Counted from the stretch's first letter, positions 23,601 to 38,600 are shown. The stretch: DNA of 64,000 bases from Micrasema longulum (GCA_022494885.1 JAGVSM010000193.1:1-64000); one strand, 5' to 3'. The notes: generated by a model from the sequence alone, not told the origin. Translations and numbers: made by a program.

Positions 23601-26600
23601 AACAATGTTTGAGTATGTCCAAATGCTTGCAGACTGGCTGGATTTCCTCCCCAGGGAGTTATTCATATTTAAATTTATTTCAACAGGGGAAAAAACATTA
23701 TCGAGAAGGGAATATGGATGTCAAGGCATTTACAGGGCTTATGACCTGTTGTTGGCTGGTTTAAGTGGCCACTTTACACACCGTGTAACATTCACCATTT
23801 TGCCCATGTTTGAACATCCACATTTCATCAGCTCTTCAATAGAGCAATAAATTAAAAAAAATAATAACTCCCTAGGGAGGAAATCCAGCCAGTCTGCAAG
23901 CATTTGGACATACTCAAACATTGTTTAATTTACTACCTGGTAAGAAGTATACAAATTGGAAAATTATTTTCAGGCGTTGCCTAGCAGGTGATTTGGTTCA
24001 GCCAAATTTTCTCAGGTTTTCAAAGGTCAACTTTCAAAGGTTCTCTCTGTTGAAATAAATTTCTAATTATGCTTCACCAACTTAATGGAGAATGTTAAGA
24101 TTGCGGTGTCAAATACTTTGCAAGATTTAGAGACGTTTTTGAATTACGCTATTATTTAGGTAGGTAGGTGTGCTGCATAGTTTATTTTGGCATCAATAAC
24201 TAATATTCCGTTTTTGGTGGAAATTTCTATGTTTAAATTTAAATTTGTTGCAACAGAGGGGCAAAACATTTTTGAGAAGGGAATATGGATGTCTACACTG
24301 TGTAACATTCACCATTCTGCCTATGTTAAAACACCCACATTTCTTCCATTTGTTGATTTTTTGAAAGTAAAAGAGCGGAAACATTTATTGATGTAGGTAA
24401 GATTCATCTGGCTGAATTATTTCACCTACTAGGTAACGCCTATAAACAGTTTTTCAATTTTATACTTCTTATACCAGTTCAACAATGTTTTGGGTATGTC
24501 CAAATCTGCCCTATAAATGCTTGGACATCCATATAGTAAGTGTCTTAAATAGTCACTTAAACCAGCCAGTGACAGGTCATAAGCCCTGTAAGTGCCTAGA
24601 CATCCATATACCCTTCTCAAAAATGTTTTCCCTCCCTGTTACAACAAATTTGGATCTGAATAACTCTCTAGGGAGGAAATCTAGCCTGTCTGTAAGCATT
24701 TGGACATACTCAAAACATTAAAATAACAATCCCTATAATTTGAAATAAAATTTTAAAACTTTAAATTCGATTTGTATTTATTACATGTTTTTTTTGCTCC
24801 ACAACAGGCCAGAGGGGCCATTATTACAGCACAGAACACCCAGGCTTGAGAAAAATCACCTTTAATTTTTGTGTTGTTACCGGGAATCGAACCTGAAAAT
24901 TTTTGTGTGTGAGTCAAGCGCCTTAACCACGGAGGCCGCATGTTAAAAAAAAACTGAATTTGGATACGAAGAGCGAGAGTAAAGACTGGACCCTACTGAC
25001 GACTCAACGTACTCTACTAAGAGTGTACTGCTTTTATAGTAGTTGTCCATAGTGTTTTCTTTACTTCCAAGAGAATATAGGCCATTTTCAATTTCCCCGA
25101 TGATCAGCTATTTGATATCCATGTCAGGTAATCAGTATTTTGGATGTATTGATTATTTGTTATTTAATAAATGCACAATTCACCTTCCGATGATAGTAGG
25201 TCAGGCAACAGTGGCCATTGGTTTCCGAGCGAGTCCCACATCATTAATTGACTTTAATTATCTGCAGGTTTCGCCCAAGTATCTCTGTCGCATGAGGTGA
25301 TGGCGATGGTGCGCGCCGTTGCACGCGGGTTTACTGCGTGCGTGGATGCATACCTGACTCCCCACATCAGGCGCTACCTGGCCAGCTTCTCCAGAGGGTT
25401 CTCCGACGGCCTGAGGAGCACCAACGTCCTGTTCATGCAGTCCGACGGAGGCCTCACTCCAATGGATACGTAAGACACTTAAGGCTGTAGTCTGGTAAAA
25501 CAAACGCAAAATTAGGAAATCATACGATTTTGCCATTTTAAAACGAATGTTTTTTTTAATCACGCAATAATAAAAAAATAAAAACCGAGAACGATAAGGG
25601 CAGGTCTGAAGGTCATAAAAACGTAAATAAGATGTTGTTATAAATTAAATATTTCAAATAGAATTATCTTCGTTTTTAAAAAAAGAGAATACAATTCTAT
25701 AAAAAAAGGTTTCAACTAAAATATTTCAATAGTGTGTCCTTGGCACGGGTAACCTTAGTGAGGTCACATTATTTTTATTATGTAATTTTTTTTTTTAATG
25801 AAATTGACACAATTTTTAAGTTCATAGGTTGATAATGATGTTTTGAGGCGCTTTCTGTCATCTTCATTAATATAATATCAACCCAGCATTGAATATAAAC
25901 TAGTGACCGAACGTAGTTTCGGATTTGCAAAAGTTGGCTGAAACCTTTGTTCGGGACGTGTCAGATTAAGTTTGGCTGTGCTCGAGTGCATCTTATGGCT
26001 TGTGACTCGAACAACTGATTGAGGTTGACTGTCTGATGCTAACTGATGCTGAATCGATGCTGAACTGGGCGTTGACTGCGACCTGCGCCCTCTTTATACG
26101 CCACGTTCCTTTGTTCTTCATATCTCCATGGTAGGGACGATGTGAATATACTGCAGAACGACGATCTCGTCTTTATGTGCAATACTTGTTAGAGTAGCAT
26201 AATATGTTGTATTGGATTCTATAGAAAACACTGACTTGGTTCATCGGTCGTTGCACTAGAATTTCAGGAGAATTATTTAGCACGTGTTTGTCTTCGACCA
26301 TGGACTATGAATCCCCCACAAATCTTGATTTATTATTAACATTTGTTTTTTTGTGTATTGCCAGATTCAACGGATCCCGCGCCATTTTGTCAGGGCCAGC
26401 TGGAGGTGTTGTAGGATATGCTCTCACCACTTACGAGAGGGAAACCAACCTCCCAGTTATTGGTAATGTCTCAGTTTTCTAAATAATTCCAATCATTTAT
26501 CTATTTGAGCGATGCGTCAATAATCCAATTTTATTCTACCTTGATCATTTGATATTTGAAGGCAAGAAGATCAGTCTTATGCTTCAGATTCAGTCCAAAG

Positions 26601-29600
26601 ACTGAATATCACAGTGTAAATATATTATGGCAGTAAAGAGGTTCAGTGCTACGTATCAATTTTGCACGTTTTCAACAGGTTTTGACATGGGCGGGACGTC
26701 AACGGATGTGTCAAGGTACGCTGGGTCCCTCGAACATGTGCACGAGGCTACCACAGCTGGAGTTACTATCCAGGCTCCACAGCTAGGTATGACTTCTATA
26801 TTATAACGAAGTGGTGTTTAGGGCACTGGAATAGTATTCCAATGAGGAAGTTAAGTGATTCAAAAAAAGAAATGTTTGCTAACAGACTATTAAATTGAAT
26901 CAAAAAATTTATCAAAATATGAAAAAAAAAAAAAAAAAAACATTTGATGTATCATATTATTACCGCTATGATTTTTTTAGTTTTGTAATTTTGAAATTAT
27001 ACTCCCCGTGACATAATGAGTTCAAGTCAGTGAGTTTCCCGGACATTTAACATTTTCTGTGCTGCTAGGTATTGCTATGGTAGTTCACAGCAGGCTGCGA
27101 AATTTCAAGCAATTTTTTGAAACTCTCATTTGAACCGCTGTCGTGTTGATAATTTTAATAATTCCTCTTGTCCTAGTATTTCATCAAGCTTCTAACAGAT
27201 GTCTCCGAGTGTACGAAATCTAAAATCCGCATATAAAGGCATGCGTCTTTATGGGCTATTTTTGTATGGTTAACTCTCCGAGCTCGGAAACGAAGAGCAC
27301 GTCAACGCGCTTAGGGCACTTAACCGGTTAAAAGAAAACCCCTGTGCTATGTGTGATCGGTTCTTTTATATAGTTCGAAAATGTGGACCTTGAAAGTGAA
27401 CAATATGTACCGGTTAGAAGCATTCGAGATGTGGTTGTACCACAGAATGCTTCGCATATCCTGAACCGAGATGGTGAACTCAGAGGTCCGATAAAGATAG
27501 GGAATGGTAGCGAACTCTTGTTAAATGTGTTATTTTTTAAGGCAAAAATTGACATATTTCCAGACATAAATACAGTCGCTGCTGGCGGTGGATCTATCTT
27601 ATCCTTCCTTTCCGGATTGTTCCGCGTTGGCCCGGAATCCGCGGGGGCGTCCCCCGGCCCCGCCTGCTACGGGGCCTCGGGCCCTGCGGCTATCACTGAC
27701 GCCAACCTGCTCCTCGGGAGGCTTCTGCCTGACTACTTCCCCAAAATATTTGGCCCCCAGGAAGACCAGCCTCTCAATCGGAATGCATCCGTAGCCGTTG
27801 TGGAGATGATTAGAAAGAGCGTCAATGAATTTATGAGGGAAACAAACAGAAAAGAGGTAAACTAATTCAAATAAAAATATGCAACTTGAGTAAACTGTCT
27901 TGAGCGTTTCTTGATAATTTTTGCTACATGAAGGTAAGATGATCAGTCTTACACTTCAGGTACCAGTCAAAGACTATGAAATATTCTAGTGTGAAAACAC
28001 CCTTTATACATATTTCATATCAACCATGTCGGGAATCTAAGCTAAAACCTCTTGCATGGTAGGCAAACATGTAATGGGCAGCGCACTTGCCTACCAAATC
28101 CTGGCAAATGCGCTGACCATTACATGTTAGCCTACCATGCAAGAGGTCTCGGGCTCGATTTCCAATATGGTTGGTAGTGGTATTACGAGTTGAATATCCT
28201 TATTTTAAATTTTTTGAAATTTAGTCATTACTTCATATAGAAATAGGTTGTGTTCCATATCATGACGACATTAGTATGTGCAGTGAATTGAATATACATT
28301 TATATTTATTTCAGATGTCTCTTGAGGAAGTTGCGATGGGATTTATCGAAGTTGCAAATGAAGCTATGTGCCGTCCTATAAGGTGAAAAACATACCACAA
28401 TAATGTTTTTTTCTCTGTAGTTCACTACTGTGATTGGGCTGTTTTGTGTTGTATAAAAAATTAAACGACCAATACTGATTTTAAGTCCACTAGAGATGCC
28501 ACGAATAGTGATTTGGCAGAATACCGAATATACAGCCACGCTGTCGGTCGAAGTGTCAAATATTCGGCGGCCTAACGACTCATTTGAAACGCCTCATTTT
28601 TACATTACTTAATTTTATGTTTTCTCGGTTTTAACACCGAAATGTTTAGGACCCATTTGTCTTCATTCATTGTCTTACAAATATTACCCCAATTAACATT
28701 TTTTTAATTTTTCATCACCCGGTTTTATGTTAAAACATTTTCGGATTTCATTTGATGTGTCAAAAAAGCCAAAATTATGACCATCATATTATAATAAACC
28801 AGAAGGTGCATAGAACCAAGTTTGCATACATCACACTGTGTCCAAAATGTCATGTTATGTTTTACCGCAAAAACTATTTTGCTGACTAGACTATAAAAAA
28901 AAATAGGTACTAGGCAAACGTAAAAAAAAACATTAAGTTATCAATTAGTAATCAATACTCAAATAGTAGTTTGGATGCTAATTTGAAGGAAGAAGAATGC
29001 TGATAAAAATCAGTACACGAGATATAGACACATCAGCAAAGGCGCCTTCCTATAACAAATAATAATAATTTGAATTTTGTAAGCAAAGTTCGTAATACCG
29101 GACACCTGACATTTGCATTCTAGGTAGATGCATAAAATGACTAATCAGTAAAAATGGTCAACACATGAACTTTTCGACTTGTAGATTTATATTACTATTC
29201 TTCAGCTTGCCGGTGTCATTGAGGAAGTTCCATGTTTTTTTTGTTAATAGACTATCAAACTAAGCTAATTTTTTTATATTATTATTTATATGTATCGTAT
29301 TATCATTGCTACAATTTTTTGAAGTTTGGTAATTTTAAAATTACTCTGCGCGTTACGTTAATAGTTCTATTAGGTGAGTAAGCTTCCTAGAAATCTATCA
29401 CGACACACTATCATTGGTTGATTTAGAAGAACTTGTGATGTCATTGGAAGTAGTCCATTTCTATTAATTATTTCGTACATTCTAGAGAAACTTCGCCGTA
29501 CAGTTAAATGCCATAATTTTTTAAAGAAAACTTTTTTTATATTCAATTTTCCATCGCACTGAACTTCCTCATTACATACAAAACCACACAAAATATGGAC

Positions 29601-32600
29601 CCTTTGAATACGTGTCACCATTGTGTCACATGTTCAGTTTGAAATTAAATTTTCAAGTCAGATAATTTTTGAATATTGTAAATTTAGGGCTCTTACCACT
29701 GCTCGGGGGTACGACACATCACACCATGCTCTAGCTTGCTTCGGTGGAGCCGGAGGTCAGCATGCTTGCTCCATAGCGCGGTCCCTTGCCATCAACACTG
29801 TCTTTGTACATAAATACGCAGGTATAGCCAATATTGAATATATTTCATTATTCCTCTAGTACATTATTCATCATCATCATCATCATCGTTGTGGGCCCTG
29901 GCTTCCTCCAGAATCTGTCTCCATTCTCCTCCCTGCACTCTGTGGCCCTTCTCCAGTTCGTTAGGCCAATTGCTCTAATGTCACTTTCCACATTATCCAG
30001 CCATCTTAATTTTGGTCTGCCTCTGCTTCGTCTGCCTTCCAAGTGGTATAAATAACCTTTTTTGGGGTACGATTATCATCCATTTTGTGCACGTGGCCCG
30101 GCCATTATAATCTTCTTGTTTTGATGAATTGTGCAATGTTGGGTTTGCCATACAGTGCCTCTAATTCATGATTAAACTCTCTCCTCCACACTCCGTTTTG
30201 GTTGAAAGCACCAAATATCTTCCTAATTTTTTTCTTTCAAATACTAATACTATGTTTTCATCTCTTTTGGTCATAACCCAGCATTTGGCACCATATGCAA
30301 AGATCGGTCTGAAGAGAATTTTGTAAATAATGGTCTTAGTTTTTCTAGTGAGCAATTTGGATTCCAGATGTTTGAACAAGCCATAATAACATATGTTTGC
30401 TGCCAACATCCGTGCTCTAATCTCAGTACTATAATTGAACATAGTTATACAGAAAGCAGCCAGCCATAGAAAAGTGAAACTGAGATAAGAGCCATTTTGT
30501 GAAAAGAGTGAATTATAAAATCTACACAATAGTTTGAAAGTGTTTGACTTAAACAAACGATAAACAATGAATACATACGTTTTTTTATATATTACAAACA
30601 AGAATCTTATTGTGTATTGGACCAATTTAAAAGATTATTAAAGTACCATAATATTTTTCTAGTTTTGTGGGTGTTTTCTGCAAATTGAGAAATGGCGTTT
30701 TTGTGATCGACACCTTTTTCCGGAGGTGATTAATACAGTTTTTAAATGAAAGCGGTCTGGCTGTTTTTAGCAGAACATAAAATCAACCTTACTGCACCCG
30801 ATAAAATCAATATCTTATTTTTTCGAAATTGTGGACTGGCCGCTTTCTGGATAACTACGTTCAATTGTTATCATTAGTCATTTCAGTACCTAAATATTTA
30901 AAAGAGTTGACATTGTCCACGTGGTGTGACCCAACGTCAATTATTTGTGACTTTCTTGCTAACATATATTTATTCTTAGTACATTATTACTCTGAACTCA
31001 TTTTAGTATCCTTCGACAGGTATTTTGTCTGCATATGGAATGGCTCTGGCTGATGTAGTGCACGAAGCCCAGTCTCCGTGTGCCTTGAGATACTCTCCCG
31101 AGAACTTCAACCAGCTAGTAGATGAGTTAGATTCTCTTTCTGCTGTATGTAAAAACAAGCTACTTGCTCAGGTAATCAAATTTTGAATATTAAACACATT
31201 TTTCTCTAAACTTCTGTTGGTCTAGATAGCATTTTCTGGGTTGCTGAGAATATTTTTAACTTTATTATTTATTATTACGGGTATATTTTTTGTAGTGCTT
31301 TTGATATGCATTGTCTCTTGTCAAGCTAATGATGACAGTTTTTTTTTTACTCGTGTGCATTATTTATGCTCTGAAACAAATCTCAAATTAATGATGGAAC
31401 GACTCAAAGAACACTTGCAAATTGAAGAAATTTACTCTAAAAATATTACACTGTGTAAAGTAGCCACTTAAACCAGCCAATGACAGGTTAGAAGCCCTGT
31501 AGATGCCTAGACTTCTATATTCCTTTTTTTAAAACGTTCGTCATCTCTGTTGTAATATGTTAATAACTAAAAAGAGAAACTTAAAGTGAAACCATGAATT
31601 TGCTGCATGACAAGTTTGGCGACAACATTATTTCCAGAAATGGACCTATTAATTTCCCTGCACGATCCTTTGACCCCATTAGATTATTTCCTATTATAAT
31701 ACACGAAGCTAATATAACACGCACTATTTCTATTATATGGTACTATTTTACCATCTTCACGCTTAAACAAGATGCTCGTTTTCGAGGCTGGAGGAAATGA
31801 GATTCATTCTAAATCCACCGAAGCATTTCCTGAGCAATAGGGTTATTGATGGTTTGAGTAAGCTGCCACAAGAGCTGATCTCAATGTGTAGTCTCAATGG
31901 GTTCAAAAATGGACTAGATTTGTTTCGGAAAAGTTAAAGTGCGCCACAACTAACTTTCGTTCAAATATATTTTAGCATATCAGGTTTAGGCTGATCGCTT
32001 AAAATTAATATAATGATAATAATATTTCACACGCTGTGGTATATTTTTTATCTGCCCGGATCCAGGTTTCTCAGTACCATCGGAATAGCGCGCTGCCGAC
32101 TGAAGAAAAATAATGAATAAGTACTTTTTTTCCAGGGTTTTACTGATTCTCAAATCAGATTAGAGCTCTTCCTTCATATGAGGTACGATGGAACAGATTG
32201 TGCGCTGATGTGCGGTCCCTGCCCAGATAAAAAATTGACCCCACATACAACAAGATGTGGAGACTTCATGCAAACATTCTTACAGAGGTATTCGGTGCTT
32301 TTGTTTATGTAAAGGTTATTTTAGGTGACTTAAAAATACAAATACAATTTTTATATTCACCATCCGTATCGCCAGCAACATCGCTGATACTTTTCCGAAA
32401 ATTTCGGTATCTGTTTAAACTGATAGGTTAAATAATCAAGTAACTTGTTATCAATCGTTGGCTATTATCAAGACAATTCAAATTTAGAACTACAGTGAAA
32501 CAAGACCTTTAAGGTCAGGAGATACATCTTCTTCCTGCAAGGTTTTCATTCAACTTCCCCTTGCAATATGATTCAAACTATTTCATTGAAAGAATTTGTT

Positions 32601-35600
32601 GTTTTAATTTATAACTTTAAAATATAAATAAAGCAATGCCAGTAAGTAAGCTCAGTGGTTTTGATTTTTTAAAATTTAAATGAAGTGTGTCGGTTAACAT
32701 CAAAAATGGATTTATCCAGACTAAGCATTTTTTCACAAAGAACACTTTTCTGAAACTGATTATTGCTATTCGACTAAATTGTTATTTAGACTATATGAAG
32801 GTCTGACGTAGGTAATAAAAGTATTCTACGTTATTTGATTTGATCGATTAGACTTAGTTTCCGTGTAAAACTTGTATGTAATTTGGATGTAACTCATTTT
32901 GATATATCGGAATGGATTTTACTAGTTTTGATAAAATTAATTCGTGGATTTAACCAGTTTTGATCTAATCTGTCATTGAATGTCTGTGTCAGGGTTGTCA
33001 CTTTTACGAAGTAAAAAATAAATAAAACTAATCGTTTTGAGTGTTATTGTGTTATTTGAGTGAATGTTGCCGATTTTGATATAAAATCAAACTTCTGACA
33101 GCAATTATTATGGTATAATATTGGATTTTCCCATTTTTGAAATAAGTATTCTATGTAAAACTAAACTTTAATCGTGTTTCCACAAAAATGTTTTTTTACC
33201 AATTTTGGATTTAACCAATTTTGATATCCACCGACACAAGTATCAAACTGATCACGGTTTTTTTTTCTGTTCTGTAATATTAGCGCTGTGATTTTTTTGA
33301 GTTTTGTAATTACTCCGCCTGTGATGTCACAAGTTGTCGTCTGTGAGTTGGATTGACATTTAAAAGTAGAGCTCCGTAGTGTCAAAATACTCTACCTACC
33401 TAGAAACCGGAAATCTATCATAACACAAAACAACGGTATAGTCGGATTAAGGTTCTGTGGCTAGTGTTGCGGACTAACGGATCAGAGGTTCGAGGTTCAA
33501 ACCCCACTTTACTCCAGCTTAATTCCCATTTTCTAATAGTGAATTATTTACTCGTTGAAAATGGCAGGAAATTTAAATATTTGTTTCTATAGAATGCTAG
33601 TACTCTTATATGGGTGCGAATCTCGGCACCTTACCGAAGCTCAAAACACCAAACTTCCGCCTCAGGAGAACTTAAGCCCAAGTTGCTTCTTCTTTACACT
33701 TGTGGGCTCACACCGTTTTGGAAGGCCGTCGATGATGATCGTTGAACATTATTCAGAGGAATTTAGGGACACAGGATTGAAATGGGAGGAGGCGAGAGTG
33801 CTGGCTGATGATAAGGTCTGCTGGAGGCGACTGGTGATGTCCACATTCTCCACTTAGGAGCGGATATGGAAAAGAAGAAAAGAAATCCCAAGAACAAACA
33901 TGTTTTTTTTTTTGACAGAAAAAAATGGATTTGTACTGTTCAGAAGAACCTGTGACGTCTTAAAGCAGCTTATTTTTACTAATTTCTGAATGCATTTTGG
34001 AGAAACTTTGCCGTACAATAAAATGCTGTAATTTTTTTTGTGTGTAAGAAAACATTTTTTGTATCCAATTTCCCGTAGAACTTAACTTCTTTATTAAGAT
34101 TTTATTGTTTTGTAGATACCAAAGTGAGTTTGGCTTCACGATAGCCGGACGCCATGTTGTAGTGGATGACATTAGAGTGAGGGGAGCAGCCAAGAACAAC
34201 TTCCTTGATGAAAAACCAAAAAGTACAGCAAATAGCGAGCCCATATTTGATAAGGTTAGTTTTAATATGTAAGAACAAATGTAAATTCAAATTTAATTTC
34301 TGAAAGCTCAACCGTCTCCAATTTCACCTCAGCCCTACCAAAAATTTTCTCTCCACCAGAGTGGTTTCACGTTAGAATAATATTGAAAAAAAAAATTCGG
34401 GTGATGATCCTACTAATGAGGTTTTGATTAAATTGTTATATTATCTACAAAGTATATCCAGAAAGTAAGTTCCGTATGAAAGGTTGAAGAAAACAAGTAC
34501 ATATTGTATATAGTAGGCACTTGTCATAACGCGGAACTAGATTTTGTATTCCCTCTTTAAAGGGTGCCCCTCTCTTTATAAAAGGGGACACCCATTTCGT
34601 TCGTCGTCATGCACATTATCACGACCTTCATTGAACTCACCCCTCTCCTTAGCATTGAATTACTTATCACATCTTCTCCGTACACCTCATAAATCTGTGG
34701 ATAAATGTGAACTGGTTTAATGTTCTTCGCATTGAGGAAAGGAATTACAGACCTGATCCCACAAGCGCCGGGCTTTTGTTATTCAGCATTTCAAACAAGC
34801 ACCACGAAGTGTACACAAGTCAGCTAACTCATAATGGCGTCAACTTCTTCTAATAGGTCAGGGTAAGTACCATGCATGCGTAGAATTGGGATCGCAGCGC
34901 TTCGATGCCAAGAAAAACAAAGGGAACATAATTTATGGATATATCTCGTATATATGTAGGTGATATTATATTCCTCGTACAAACAATGTTTTCCTTTCTA
35001 GATTGTAGATGTGTACTTTGAAGGTGTGTATCAGAAGACTAGAGTGTACCGGCTGCAGAATCTGTCTGCCGGTCACCAAATACCGGGGCCTGCTATCATA
35101 ATGGATAATCTCTCTACCATTCTTATTGAACCAGGTAATCATAATGCTATGGAGGGCGGATTTATTAATAAAAAATTTATTTGATTGAATACCTGTTTTT
35201 GGTTTTGTCTGAAATGGCGATTATTATTTAAAGTAAACATTGATTTAAACTTTTGTCAATATATTTTTCTTTTGTGTGTACTCTTTTTAGATTGCAGCGG
35301 CGTCATCACTAAATTCGGAGACATAAAGATAACTATTGGATCTGGCGGAGTGAGGAGAGTTGGAACAGAACTAGATTCTATTCAGCTCAGCATATTTTCC
35401 CATAGATTTATGTCCATTGCCGAACAGATGGGCAGGTACGTACGTTATTTTAATTTGCTATTGGAGATCGGGACTTTATAGCAGTTCTACTTAAAGACAA
35501 TGCAGTTGCACAAATATGGCGTCAATTGCTAGGCAATAGATCTCCTTCTAGGAGAAACTCGGTCGGGTAGAGCCAAGGATAATACCCCCACTCTCTTATG

Positions 35601-38600
35601 TAGAGATATCTCAGAAACTTCTTTTGGATTTTCTCTTTCATAAGAGGGTACTTCAGTTCATGTGGCCCCCAAATCATCGAGCCACTCTCGAGTCTACTTC
35701 GCACCAAGGAGTTGTAAAGAGTTCTCAGTACGCAGGTATTTTAAAAAACCCTGGCAGTACGCAGAACGAATCCTAACATCTTCTATGCATTACCACTGAT
35801 TGTCTCTATGTGTTCATGAAATTTCAGGGTCCTCACAAATCTAACGCCCAGATCCTTAACATTTGGTGTTGGTATCAGATTCTGGTCATTCATTTTGTAG
35901 CGAAAAAATAGAGCTTTTTGGGCCCTAGTAAAATACGTGACAGAACACTTGGAAACATTAAACCTAAGTTTTTTACGCCTTCTCCATTCATGTAGAGTCT
36001 TTCCCAGAGCAAAATCAACAAACGTGCCAATCACCACAAGGCGGACTTTTCTTAAACTAGATTTCCCTTTTTAAGATATTTACCTAAGACCAGCCATTGA
36101 GTCGAAAATTTCCACACACAGAACTGTATTCTTCCACCTGGACACAGAAATTTGATATTACTATGTAATAGTTGCAATTAAAGATGTTGGTGGTGTTTTG
36201 GAATATCGTTTTTTGTAGGATTAATAATCTTTTCATCCGCATAGAAGCTCCATTCCAATTTATATCCGCAGTCAAATCAAAGTAAGGTATGTGGTGGAAA
36301 GGATTGGTCGATTGGAGTGGAAATGGGCAGACCATATTGCTTGAATGTCTGATGATAGACGGACAAAGCGTGTTCTTGAGCGGAGACTGAGGAATACGAG
36401 GCTCCAAGGACACCCACCAATGAGATGGTCGGTTGATATTTGGAGGTTTGCTGGCAGACAGTGGATGAGAACGTCGCAGAACCCGGAGGAGTTGAGGAGA
36501 CGGGGAGGCCTGTGTTCTTGCAGTGGACCAACATGGTCTGATTATGATGATGATATTTTAATTGTAGGATTCTGCAGAGAACATCAATATCGGTGAACAT
36601 TAAGGAACGTCTTGACTTTTCCTGTGCCCTGTTCGGTCCCGATGGCGGTCTTGTATCTAATGCTCCACACATTCCCGTGCATTTGGGAGCCATGCAAGAA
36701 ACTGTTAAGTATCAGGTTAGTGCGCCATGTAAAACAAGTTTTGCTATAAGATCCGTTGGGAGATTATCCCAATTGGATATTTGATTACAGTTATTTAGAA
36801 TTATGTATAGACACGATTAAGATTACTTGCATGAGATTCATTTTCTTCTGAGTTTACAATGGTAAGAATCATTTATCACATATTCGTTTGGAGGCAGTCA
36901 GTGTGGAAAAAGAGTGATTTCTCTCGTGGAGGATTTTCAACAAATAATTTCTAGAATGTATGATGTATGTAATAAATTAAATTTGGACAGACTTAAAATA
37001 TTGTAAACTAAATTTTAAATCTGACATTGAGCGCAGGCTAAAGTTTGACTGTTAACACTTTAAGCACCGGCCGAATACACATAAAATTTACCCTGTGCCC
37101 GGCCCATTTTTGTGAAATTTCATGCTTTGTTAAGGGTTTCTTAAAAGTGTCATAATTATGAAAATATTTGCTTAAATCAATTAAAACTTCTCATATTTAT
37201 TTGAATTAATTAAATAAGTCATTTTTGTATGACAGTTTTGCCAACAACAGCCTTTATGGAGAGCCACATTGCGCATCGTAATGTTCGCACATATACAGGG
37301 CCTCGCTCCTTTTTTGTGCTTTGTATCCCGGAGCCGTGTAAACACGTGATTATAATAACAATGCGTTGTATCCCGGTCCCGTGTTTTCAAAAGCAGCAAA
37401 AAAGTACTAATAAAAGTCACTAGATGTCAATAAAATGCACTTTTTTAGACAGCTGGTAAACCACATGAAAATACGGGACCGGGACACAATGCGTGGTTAT
37501 ATAATCACGTGTTTACACGGCTCCGGGATACAAAGTGTTAAGACAGCAGTTACAGCACCATCTAGCAGATAAAATATGAAAATTCAGCGCATGTATCAGA
37601 TCATTTAATGTTTGAGATGACATCATGTGCATGCACCGTAAAGTGCGATGGAAGAAATGTTGCCACTATGAAAAATAAATATTGCCATCTATTATTTTTT
37701 TTATCGATAACCATATCCTCCTGTACACACAAATTGACATGTCTGCCACTTCCTCATTCATGTACATATGCATAATTATTATTAGTTATTTTTATGTGTT
37801 TTTGTGGCTTTATTTTATGCTTTCAAATAATGTTTTGTGACGCTGTTGTTTTCCCTAATAAATAAAATAAATATTTAAAACATATTATTCGTACATTTTA
37901 GAGAAGTTTCACCACACAATGTCACAAACACTTCCAATTTCTATTTGTTCTAATATTTTAGATAAGTGTACGAGGTGATTCTCTCCAGGAAGGCGACGTG
38001 ATCTTGTCTAACCATCCCAAGGCTGGTGGATCCCATCTTCCCGATCTGACTGTCATCACTCCAGTCTTCCACAAGTAAGTTAACATGTTTTTCTTATTCT
38101 TGATGAGATGTCGCAGGTCAAAGTTACCCATACAGATGTAATAATCCACACTCGGATATCTTAATACATTGAATTTTATAAAAAAGATACCAGTTTCGAA
38201 GATGTCACAAAACCGATGAAACCGGTCACTAGTTACTCTGAATTTGTGGATTCAAGTATTATTCATAATTAACTTCCACCAAGAAGATTTTGTGGAGTTT
38301 TTTAATGTTTTCATCAGTAACAGCCTCATTCGAGCGTCCACTGCATGCATCGTATTCGATGCTCATTTTGTCTCGTTTAAATTTAGCAAACCACTTCTCA
38401 ACAGTTGATTTTCCTGGTGCAGAGTCCGAATAATGTTTATCAAGCCAAGCCTTGGCTTCAACAGTATTTTTTTTGGCAAACAACACAAAAAAATCTTTTT
38501 TATCAATTTTTTTCGCAATAACAAAAGAAGTTTCACTCACAATGCTATAATATCTCACGAACTAATTGTCCGACAGCTGTCAAATTTTCAAGGTAGTAAC

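Larger units (their letters stand above)
33255..34098. mobile_element. GAGGAAGTTC-family MITE interrupted by a SINE and a LINE fragment
   Basis: The left part (TAGCGCTGTGATTTTTTTGA) and right part (AAACTTTGCCGTACAATAAA ... GAACTTAACTTCTTTATT) match the two halves of the 29221 element. They are separated by a SINE (33450-33600) and a LINE C-terminus (33590-33870). The right end stops about 17 bases before the exon 13 acceptor. Confidence 0.6.

Noticed and set aside
26463..34115. MITEs as introners that created OPLAH introns
   Set aside because: MITE ends are near one side of an intron only, not at both splice sites, and the exons match a widely conserved intron-rich gene. Insertion into old introns is simpler.
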